From an uncultured Paracoccaceae bacterium (lineage in GTDB: Bacteria; Pseudomonadota; Alphaproteobacteria; Rhodobacterales; Rhodobacteraceae), in NCBI GenBank assembly GCA_905182105.1, contig CAJJAR010000036.1:1-53905 (forward strand): a DNA stretch of 53,905 nucleotides, in the 5' to 3' direction. The translations under genes were made by a program, and so were the position numbers. The first letter of the stretch is position 1; every line of letters begins with the position of its first letter. Shown here in pieces: positions 46,913-53,905 of this stretch. The notes under the pieces were generated by a model that did not search any database, was not told where the DNA came from, and saw only the letters and a list, made by a program, of their open reading frames with translations.

Positions 46913-48129
46913 GATGTGTTTCCTTTGACGGTCAATTTGGAAAGGGCCGCGGCTATGCGGTCCAGTGCGATGTTCAGGACATCTTCAGAGCAAGCTGTGG
47001 AGATGCGAAAGAAAGGTGATAGGCCATAGGCGCTGCCTGGTACTGCGGCGACTTTGGCTTCGGATAAGATATATGCGGTAAATGCTGTGTCATCTTCTAG
47101 CGCATTACCTTCTGCAGTCGTGGCACCTATGAAGTGTTCACAATTTATATAGGCGTAGAATGCGCCATCTGGTGGAGCCAGCGTCAAGCCATTGATCCCT
47201 TTGATACGTCCGACAACCAGATTACGCCGTGCTTCAAATGCGGATTTGAAGAGGGCGACGCTGTTTTGGGGGCCATTCAGCGCAGCCGTTGCAGCTGCTT
47301 GAGCCACCGAACATGCACCTGATGATATCTGTGACTGCACTTTGGTCATACCTTTAATCAAAGGGACGGGGCCCGCGCCATAACCAATGCGCCAGCCGGT
47401 CATCGCACAGGCTTTTGATACGCCGTTTACGATCAACACTTGACTGCTCAAATCTGAATTGGCCAAGAGGTAAGAAACGTGTTTTTTGCTATCAAAAGTG
47501 ATGTGTTCGTAAATTTCATCCGACATAACCAACACGTGCGGATGGCGGCGGACTACATCGCCAAGCTCTGAAAGCTGCTGTTCATCATAGGACGTCCCAG
47601 ATGGATTTGACGGCAGGTTCAACAAAAGCCAACGGGTGTGAGGCGTAATTGCTGCCTCAAGTAACTCAGGGGTTAGACGAAAACCGTTGTCGGGCGGGCA
47701 GTCGATAACAATAGGTCGCCCACCAAGGATCAAAACTATGTCCTTGTACTGACCAAAATATGGGGCACAAAGCAGAACTTCGGACGTGTTTTCCAATGTC
47801 GCCATGAACGCATCAAAGATGACCTGCTTGGCACCGTTTCCTACAATGACTTCGCTTGGAGAAAAGCTTAAGGTGTTGTCACGTTTGAATTTATCGATAA
47901 TTGCCAACTTAAGCGCGGCGGTTCCATCAATTGGTGGATAGCGCGTTTCACCGACTTTAGCAGCTTGATAAGCTGCCTCAACGATGTGGGCCGGCGTATC
48001 AAAATCTGGCTCGCCCAATCCCAAATCAATCACGTCATGACCTTCGGCTTTTAGTGCTTTGGCATTTTGGCTAACCGCTACTGACGCAGAGGGATTTACT
48101 GCATCCAACCGCTTTGCCAGATAGTTCAC
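46909..48129 (-). CDS. class I/II aminotransferase (aspartate aminotransferase-like)
   Basis: This is a 406-residue PLP aminotransferase of fold type I. The PLP lysine is in VNGVSKACAMTGWRIGYG near residue 235; the N-terminal GLGEPDFDTPAHI is typical of aspartate/aromatic aminotransferases. The role in the operon would be to convert an amino acid to a 2-oxo acid, or the reverse, for the adjacent HpcH/HpaI aldolase. It overlaps the aldolase gene by four bases. The real amino donor is not visible. Confidence 0.9.
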   Translation of the reverse strand: MNYLAKRLDAVNPSASVAVSQNAKALKAEGHDVIDLGLGEPDFDTPAHIVEAAYQAAKVGETRYPPIDGTAALKLAIIDKFKRDNTLSFSPSEVIVGNGAKQVIFDAFMATLENTSEVLLCAPYFGQYKDIVLILGGRPIVIDCPPDNGFRLTPELLEAAITPHTRWLLLNLPSNPSGTSYDEQQLSELGDVVRRHPHVLVMSDEIYEHITFDSKKHVSYLLANSDLSSQVLIVNGVSKACAMTGWRIGYGAGPVPLIKGMTKVQSQISSGACSVAQAAATAALNGPQNSVALFKSAFEARRNLVVGRIKGINGLTLAPPDGAFYAYINCEHFIGATTAEGNALEDDTAFTAYILSEAKVAAVPGSAYGLSPFFRISTACSEDVLNIALDRIAAALSKLTVKGNTS

Positions 48130-48899
48130 TGTAACCTACCTTTGACTTGAGCAAGTAATAAATCAGATCCTTTGGCAAGAATTGATGAATCAGACCCACA
48201 AGCCACAAATGTGAAGCCTTCATTCAGCAATTTGGCTGCAAATTCCGTGTCCAATACTAGTGTGCCAACGGGGACACCTTTGGCCATTAGCGCGCGGGCG
48301 GCTGGCATGATCAAATCCCATACAGCATTGTCCATAGGCTTGCCTAAAAGGCCCATATCGGCCGCGATATCCGCTGGGCCAAAAAATACACCTGAAACAC
48401 CGTCTTGGGACCCTATTTCTGCAGCCATTGCGACAGCTGATTGGGTTTCCAGCTGCAAAATCACAGTGGTTTCTTGCTCAACCTTTGCGAAATAGTCTTT
48501 GATACGGCCAAACTTGTTCGCGCGTGTGGAACCTGAAACTCCACGCACGCCGTGTGGTGGATAACGCGTCGCAGCGATTGCTTTTTGCGCTTCTTCGACG
48601 GTTTGGATCATTGGAAACAACAGGCCGGGTGCGCCAGAATCCAGTAGCCTTTTCACTTGAACAGTGTCGTTCCAATCAGGGCGCACAATCGCGGTGGTGC
48701 CGGTGGAGGCGAAAACCTGTAGTTGCCCAATGACCGAGTTAAGGTCGTTGGGAGAGTGTTCCATGTCTATTAGGACCCAGTCATAACCTGACGGGGCCAC
48801 AACTTCAGCTGTGAAATTACTTGATAGCGTGACCCACAGGCCGATCTGTTTTTTCCCTGCGGCAATCGCGCGGGTAAACGGGTTTTGTGGCAGGTTCAT
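48126..48899 (-). CDS. HpcH/HpaI-family aldolase (2-oxo acid aldolase)
   Basis: This is a 257-residue class II pyruvate aldolase of the HpcH/HpaI type, which cleaves 4-hydroxy-2-oxo acids to pyruvate and an aldehyde. Motifs are LIDMEHSPND with a metal-binding glutamate, the active-site arginine in YPPHGVRGVSG, QLETQSAV with a second glutamate, and FFGPADIAADMG with a metal-binding aspartate. ATG 48899 overlaps the oxidoreductase stop (TGATG); the TTG just before it is not needed. It probably receives its 2-oxo acid from the next-gene aminotransferase or the FAD oxidase. Confidence 0.9.
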   Translation of the reverse strand: MNLPQNPFTRAIAAGKKQIGLWVTLSSNFTAEVVAPSGYDWVLIDMEHSPNDLNSVIGQLQVFASTGTTAIVRPDWNDTVQVKRLLDSGAPGLLFPMIQTVEEAQKAIAATRYPPHGVRGVSGSTRANKFGRIKDYFAKVEQETTVILQLETQSAVAMAAEIGSQDGVSGVFFGPADIAADMGLLGKPMDNAVWDLIMPAARALMAKGVPVGTLVLDTEFAAKLLNEGFTFVACGSDSSILAKGSDLLLAQVKGRLQ

Positions 48900-50110
48900 C
48901 AAATAATCGCTTTCTCAGGGAACTTTTCACCCTTCTCAATACGCTCATATCCAAAAGCTGACAAATCTAGTGAACGGTACTCACCATAAGTCAGCAATTC
49001 AGAGACACCGCGGCCCATCGCTGGTGATTGTTGGAACCCGTGACCAGAGAAACCGTTGACGAAGATAAAGTTAGTGACCTTTGTATGAGGTCCTACAATC
49101 GCGTTTTGATCAAAGGTGTTAAAGGCGTAGTGTCCAGCCCATGAATTGATCAATTTGATGCGCTCAAACGCTGGAACACGCGTGGCCAATACCGGCCATA
49201 CTTTTTCTTCCCAGATTGAGTGATCTTGAACAAAATCATCGAAGTCGACCGCAGGGTCTTCATCTGGTGGGCAGCCCGCAAGATAGTATGTCCCTTCAGA
49301 ACGCATATGCACACCTGAAGGATCAATCGTCAGTGGAAGATCGCGATCTAAGGGCTCTTCTGCGTCAAAGATGAAGGTATAGCGCTTGCGAGGTTCAACA
49401 GGGATGTTGATACCCGCCATAGCCGCCGTGAGAGCTGCACGTGGGCCAGAGCAGTTCACAACCGTGCCGCATGTCACGACTTCACCAGAAGCCAGCGTGA
49501 TGCTTTCCACTTTGGAACCGTCTACGGATTTGGTCATGGCGACCACTTCGTTTGTTAGGTATTCAACGCCGCGCTCGCGGGCTGAGCGTTTCCACCAGTC
49601 GAACAGTGTGTTGCCGTCGAAATAGCCCTCGTCGATTAGGTTGTGGTTGCCCACCAAGATGTCGTCGAGGTTATAAAACGGGTAATCGGTTTTGATTTCC
49701 TCAGCCGTCATGTGCTTGGTGCCTGCGCCCAGTTTCGCCTGAATCTCCTGGCCCTCTTTCAATGTGGCTGCAAATTCGTCGTTGTCGGCCAAATACATGT
49801 AGCCATAGCTTTGCAGCACCGGATTTGGCACGCCTTCGTCCCCACCCATGTATTTGCGAAAGTTTTTTACGAAATCTGCAGCGAATTGAGAGACTCGAAT
49901 GTTTACCTCGTTTGAGAACTGCTGACGCATACAGCTGTTGGTGTGAGCCGTGGATGTAAATTCATATGTTGGGTCTTTTTCGACAACTAAGATGCTGCCA
50001 TGAAAGTCGGGGTTTGTTGCCGTAAACCATGCAACCGATGATCCCAACATTGCGCCGCCCACGATAACGACGTCGTAGTTTGTCGCTTTTGGTGTTTGTA
50101 ATTCGCTCAT
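48899..50110 (-). CDS. FAD-dependent oxidoreductase (D-amino acid/sarcosine oxidase-like)
   Basis: This is a 403-residue DAO-family flavoprotein. The FAD motif VVIVGGAMLGSSVAWF (about residues 14-29) has alanine in place of the third position's usual glycine. Later FAD contacts include VVNCSGPRAALTAA and the C-terminal FIFVNGFSGHGFQQSPAMG. It likely oxidises the C-N bond of an amino or N-methyl amino compound. Its stop overlaps the aldolase start, and its start overlaps the hyuB stop. It sits centrally in the operon, which suggests it acts after ring opening by HyuAB. Confidence 0.9.
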   Translation of the reverse strand: MSELQTPKATNYDVVIVGGAMLGSSVAWFTATNPDFHGSILVVEKDPTYEFTSTAHTNSCMRQQFSNEVNIRVSQFAADFVKNFRKYMGGDEGVPNPVLQSYGYMYLADNDEFAATLKEGQEIQAKLGAGTKHMTAEEIKTDYPFYNLDDILVGNHNLIDEGYFDGNTLFDWWKRSARERGVEYLTNEVVAMTKSVDGSKVESITLASGEVVTCGTVVNCSGPRAALTAAMAGINIPVEPRKRYTFIFDAEEPLDRDLPLTIDPSGVHMRSEGTYYLAGCPPDEDPAVDFDDFVQDHSIWEEKVWPVLATRVPAFERIKLINSWAGHYAFNTFDQNAIVGPHTKVTNFIFVNGFSGHGFQQSPAMGRGVSELLTYGEYRSLDLSAFGYERIEKGEKFPEKAII

Positions 50111-51816
50111 TAGACCATGTCTCCTGTGGCAATTGCGTCTTGGACGGCTGCGATATCATTCTCATTCATTCCATAATCACGTGCCGCTATCTCGGCTGAG
50201 ATATAACCGCGGGCTAAATCACGTTTCACCAATGCTGGATCGCGTTCACTTGCAGGACCGTATCCAGCACCACCCGGGAAGGCCAAGATGACGCGTTTCC
50301 CATGAGCTACGAATTGTTTGCCCTTACCTTTCATTTTTGCACCATCATTTTGTCTAATTGTTGTCGGAGCACCGCTTTTGCCACCTTGGCGACCGCGTGC
50401 AGGGTGATCAACGCGGTCAAACATCGCTTGGAAATCAAACTCATGTCCTTCTTGGGCACCAACTTCCATGTACTGACCTAAGCCACCACGGAATTTACCA
50501 GCCCCCCCGCTGTCAGGGCGCAACTCTTTACGCCAGATGATGACAGGGCCAGTGTGTTCTGTCGCCTCGATGGGCATTGTCATAACCCCAGATGGGAAGG
50601 CCGTTGCATTCAAGCCATCAAATTGTGGGCGTGCGCCAGAGCCACCCGAGTTAAAGGTCAGAACCTCAGCACGACGGGCACCAACCGTTGGTTCGGCATC
50701 CATGCGTGGGCGAACTGAAACTTGGAAGTTACATAAACAACCTGCGCCTTCGGCTGGGACAGTGTTTGGCAGCAACTGATCTAGTGCAGCGTAAATGGCA
50801 TCGGGCACAAAATGGCCAACGATATGGCGTAGAGCCACAGGGGCAGGGTGCACTGCGTTCACGATAGAGTTTACAGGTGCTGTGATTTCAAACGGGGCCA
50901 AGGAGGCCGCGTTGTTCGGGATCTCAGGCGCAATCGCACATTTCAACGCGTAGCAGGCATAGGCTTTGGCATATACCAACGGGCAGTTGATGCCCTTCTT
51001 GTCCAAGCCAGAGGTGCCAGAAAAGTCAGACAGAATACGATCCTTTTCGATGCTCAGCTTCACCTTCAACGTGATCGGTGAGGCAAAACCATCCACGGTC
51101 ATTTCCCCATCCGCAACACCTGGTGTCAGTGCGTTGATGCGCTCCAACGTGGCTCGGCGTGAGTTTTCGAGGATGAAACCGCCGATGCCATTGAGGTCAT
51201 CAAGATTGAACTCTTCCATCATTTCGATCAGGCGACGATGTCCAATCTCATTACATGTAGTTAGCGCATAAATATCACCGACCAGTTGATCTGGTTCCCG
51301 GACATTGCCCCGGACGATGCGGATTAAGGTTCGATCCACTTCACCACGATCCACCAGTTTCATGATCGGGATATAAAGACCCTCTTCATAAACGCTGGCC
51401 GCATCCGCACCAAAACCACGGCCACCGATGTCCACGATGTGCGCAGTGCAGCCAAAGAATCCCACCAACTTGCAGTTGTGGAAAGACGGCGTCACGACGG
51501 TGATGTCATGTAAGTGGCCGGTGCCTTCCCACGGGTCGTTGGTGATATAGACGTCACCTTCAAAAATGTTCTCGCGCCCAATACGGCGGATAAAGTGACC
51601 AACAGCATCGGCCATCGCATTGACGTGACCGGGGGTACCTGTGACCGCTTGGGCCAACATTTGACCAGCGGTGTCATAGACGCCCGCCGATAAATCGCCC
51701 GCTTCGCGCACAGAGGTGGAGAATGCGGTGCGTACCAATGCTTGGGCTTGTTCTTCGACGATCGAAATCATGCGGTTCCACATGACCTGATAGGCGACGT
51801 TTGATGGGGTGCTCAT
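50110..51816 (-). CDS. hyuB: hydantoinase/oxoprolinase beta subunit, HyuB
   Basis: This is a 568-residue HyuB-type protein. It pairs with HyuA to open cyclic amides with ATP, as in N-methylhydantoinase and 5-oxoprolinase, or to carboxylate in acetone carboxylases. Typical segments are VYITNDPWEGTGHLHDITVV near residue 90, DFSGTSGLDKKGINCP, and GGAGKFRGGLGQYMEVGAQEG. Its start overlaps the hyuA stop by four bases, and its stop overlaps the FAD oxidase start by one. The subfamily cannot be told without a tree. Confidence 0.93.
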   Translation of the reverse strand: MSTPSNVAYQVMWNRMISIVEEQAQALVRTAFSTSVREAGDLSAGVYDTAGQMLAQAVTGTPGHVNAMADAVGHFIRRIGRENIFEGDVYITNDPWEGTGHLHDITVVTPSFHNCKLVGFFGCTAHIVDIGGRGFGADAASVYEEGLYIPIMKLVDRGEVDRTLIRIVRGNVREPDQLVGDIYALTTCNEIGHRRLIEMMEEFNLDDLNGIGGFILENSRRATLERINALTPGVADGEMTVDGFASPITLKVKLSIEKDRILSDFSGTSGLDKKGINCPLVYAKAYACYALKCAIAPEIPNNAASLAPFEITAPVNSIVNAVHPAPVALRHIVGHFVPDAIYAALDQLLPNTVPAEGAGCLCNFQVSVRPRMDAEPTVGARRAEVLTFNSGGSGARPQFDGLNATAFPSGVMTMPIEATEHTGPVIIWRKELRPDSGGAGKFRGGLGQYMEVGAQEGHEFDFQAMFDRVDHPARGRQGGKSGAPTTIRQNDGAKMKGKGKQFVAHGKRVILAFPGGAGYGPASERDPALVKRDLARGYISAEIAARDYGMNENDIAAVQDAIATGDMV

Positions 51817-53900
51817 GCTCGCGCTCCTTTGGTGGTCATGTCGATTGTGCCGTCAGGCTGTGCTGTCACTTGGCGTGACGAAGGAACGATGATGGTTGTT
51901 TCATCCTCAGTAACGACGGCTGGACCTTGGACCGTTTGTCCTTCGATCATTTTGTCGCGTAGGACCACTTGGGCGTCTGTCACTACTGCAAGAGCGGGGT
52001 CAAATAGTGCGCGACGGTCCACAGAGGTTGCAGCACCCGCATCCGTAGCCAAAGAAATTTGGGGAACATGCTCTGTCGGAGTGGTCGCATTTACCGACCA
52101 GACGGTGATTTCAACGTCCATACCATCCACAGTTCGGCCAAACAAATATGCGTAATCCGTTTCGAATAATTCCAAAAACGTTGCTGCATCTGGTGCCATC
52201 GCTTGCTCTGCGGTCAAGTAAATTGGAATTTCCCAACCTTGGCCTGTGTAGCGCATATAAACTTTGAACTCGGACTTAATATCTGAGGCTGGGTCACATG
52301 ACCGAACAAATCCTGTTGCCTCGTTCTGTAGTTCAGTGAGTAGTTGCTGGATCATTTTGGGCTTAAAGTCCGATAATTTCATGTACACAGAACGATTGGC
52401 TTCAAAACTAAATGGAGCGCGTAAAAAGCCGATTGCAGACCCAACCCCTGCTCCAGTTGGTACCAGCAAACGGTCAACGCCCAGTTTTTCACACAAACGA
52501 CCAGCATGCAGTGGAGCGGCTCCACCAAACGCGATCATGGTGTATTCGGAAAGATCTTCGCCGTTTTCTACGGCGTGAACGCGGGCCGCATTGGCCATAT
52601 TTTCGTCTACAACTTCGGCCAACCCGAAAGCCGCCGTTTGCGCATCCATATTCAACGGCTTGCCTAGTACATTGACCAAAGCATCCGCAGAGCTGTCTGC
52701 ATGCAGTTGGATTGATCCACCAGCAAAGTTGTCAGGGTCGAGTCTGCCTAAAACTAAATCAGCATCGGTTACCGCTGGCTTGTCGCCGCCTTGGCCATAA
52801 CAGGCTGGTCCAGGTTCCGACCCCGCGCTTTCAGGTCCAACCCGAATTTGGCGCATGGAGTCGATATGGGCGAGCGACCCGCCACCAGCGCCAATCTCGA
52901 CCATATCAATCACAGGGATCGAAATCGGCATGCCTGATCCCTTTTTGAACCGATAGGTGCGGGCAACTTCAAAAACGCGCGATGTCTTTGGGGTTTGGTT
53001 CTTAATTAGGCAGATCTTGGCCGTGGTGCCGCCCATGTCGAACGATAGGACTTTGTCCAAACCATAACGGGCCGCGATGTTGGCGGCGAATACCGCACCG
53101 CCTGCCGGGCCAGATTCAACAAGACGCACTGGGAATTCTGCAGCGCTTTCGATAGAAATAATGCCACCACCAGAGTGCATTAGGAAGATTGAACAATCAG
53201 TGCCTTCATCCTCGAGGCGTCCTTTGAGACGACCCAAATAAGATTTCATCAATGGTTTGATATAGGCGTTGGCCACCACTGTATTGAAACGCTCATACTC
53301 ACGCATCTGTGGTGAGACTTCAGAAGAAAGCGATACCATCACACCCGGAAGCTTCTCAGCTAAAACTTCACGCACCAAACGTTCGTGGTTTGGGTTGAGA
53401 TAGGAGTGGATCAAGCCAACAGCGATACTGTCGTAACCAGCAAATTTGATTTCATCCGCGACGGCTTCAACTTCGGCGCGGTCTAGATTAATCAAAACAC
53501 TACCTGTAGCGTCCACTCTCTCAGAAATCGTGAAACGACTTTGGCGCTGGATTAAGGGCTCGGGCAACGTCAGGTTCAGGTCATACTGCTCAAACCGGCT
53601 TTCAGTACGCATCTCGATGACATCGCGAAAACCTTCCGTGGTAATCAGCGCTGTTTTGGCACCGCGACGCTCGATCAAGGCGTTGGTTGCAAGGGTCGTG
53701 CCATGGATGATTTGACCAATATCTGCAGGGGAAATATTGGCCTTGATACAAACCTGATGCATGCCATCTATAATCGCGTTTTCAGGTGCGATGTAGGTTG
53801 TCAAAACCTTGGTTGAAAATTGCTGCCCCTCTACCTCAATAACCACGTCGGTAAAGGTTCCGCCGATGTCGACGCCCATACGAATTGCGCTGTTGTCCAT
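51813..53900 (-). CDS. hyuA: hydantoinase/oxoprolinase alpha subunit, HyuA
   Basis: This is the ATP-dependent partner of HyuB, 695 residues, of the acetate-kinase/HSP70 fold. The N-terminal phosphate loop is MGVDIGGTFTDVVIE (residues 8-22), and the second nucleotide motif is LSFDMGGTTAKICLI near residue 290. Other family blocks are GTTLATNALIERRGAKTALIT and ESGPAGGAVFAANIA. The ATG at 53900 is complete and only five bases from the window edge, so the promoter and any upstream genes of the operon are not visible. Confidence 0.94.
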   Translation of the reverse strand: MDNSAIRMGVDIGGTFTDVVIEVEGQQFSTKVLTTYIAPENAIIDGMHQVCIKANISPADIGQIIHGTTLATNALIERRGAKTALITTEGFRDVIEMRTESRFEQYDLNLTLPEPLIQRQSRFTISERVDATGSVLINLDRAEVEAVADEIKFAGYDSIAVGLIHSYLNPNHERLVREVLAEKLPGVMVSLSSEVSPQMREYERFNTVVANAYIKPLMKSYLGRLKGRLEDEGTDCSIFLMHSGGGIISIESAAEFPVRLVESGPAGGAVFAANIAARYGLDKVLSFDMGGTTAKICLIKNQTPKTSRVFEVARTYRFKKGSGMPISIPVIDMVEIGAGGGSLAHIDSMRQIRVGPESAGSEPGPACYGQGGDKPAVTDADLVLGRLDPDNFAGGSIQLHADSSADALVNVLGKPLNMDAQTAAFGLAEVVDENMANAARVHAVENGEDLSEYTMIAFGGAAPLHAGRLCEKLGVDRLLVPTGAGVGSAIGFLRAPFSFEANRSVYMKLSDFKPKMIQQLLTELQNEATGFVRSCDPASDIKSEFKVYMRYTGQGWEIPIYLTAEQAMAPDAATFLELFETDYAYLFGRTVDGMDVEITVWSVNATTPTEHVPQISLATDAGAATSVDRRALFDPALAVVTDAQVVLRDKMIEGQTVQGPAVVTEDETTIIVPSSRQVTAQPDGTIDMTTKGARA

Positions 53901-53905
53901 GTCTA

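Overview
The window looks like chromosomal DNA of a marine alphaproteobacterium of the Roseobacter group (Rhodobacteraceae). This is inferred from the gene families seen (CarD beside a 7Fe ferredoxin, an S4 protein and an SUV3-like helicase; the RutR-type regulator beside preTA; the HyuA/HyuB catabolic operon), from moderate GC content and from frequent GTG/TTG starts. No database search was possible. No rRNA, tRNA, CRISPR array, transposase, prophage or integrase was seen.

Region 1 (1-9997) is a reductive pyrimidine degradation island. It holds preT-preA, a divergent RutR-like TetR regulator, a carbamoyl amidohydrolase, dihydropyrimidinase, and an ABC importer (ATPase, two permeases, NMT1/THI5-type binding protein), and it closes with a clear terminator. 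A near-consensus RutR box lies between the regulator and the amidase. Together the genes would import a pyrimidine-like compound, reduce it, open the ring and hydrolyse the ureido acid.

Region 2 (9996-16911) has a phytanoyl-CoA dioxygenase-like enzyme divergent from a LacI-type regulator, then katG, a Na+/Ca2+ antiporter family protein, and a GlxA/AraC-type regulator. katG and the antiporter converge on a perfect 16-bp bidirectional terminator.

Region 3 (17101-22726) is the least explained. A LysR regulator with a perfect inverted repeat in its leader is followed by four tightly coupled genes: an aldehyde dehydrogenase, an M19 dipeptidase homologue that has lost three of five zinc ligands, a 549-residue protein I do not recognise, and a small DUF3726-like protein. 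This is the best candidate for an undescribed pathway.

Region 4 (22723-33107) is mostly housekeeping: truA, ileS, a Rieske oxygenase, a DksA/TraR-type zinc-finger protein, pepF, an alpha/beta hydrolase and an SCP2 protein. It is interrupted by decay: a scar joining a YcjX 5' fragment to a DUF2339 3' fragment, and an M19 dipeptidase pseudogene with one nonsense and three frameshift lesions.

Region 5 (33181-44123) carries a TPR protein, the SUV3-like helicase, S4 protein, fdxA and carD, the divergent cobS/cobT pair, a large PilP-like membrane protein and an O-acetylhomoserine sulfhydrylase.

Region 6 (44216-53905) has a badly decayed conserved-type gene and then a minus-strand seven-gene catabolic operon: hyuA, hyuB, FAD oxidoreductase, HpcH/HpaI aldolase, aminotransferase, uronate-dehydrogenase-like protein and SDR. 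It probably handles a cyclic amide or N-substituted amino acid whose identity is not visible. The operon ends at an intrinsic terminator; its promoter lies beyond the window edge.
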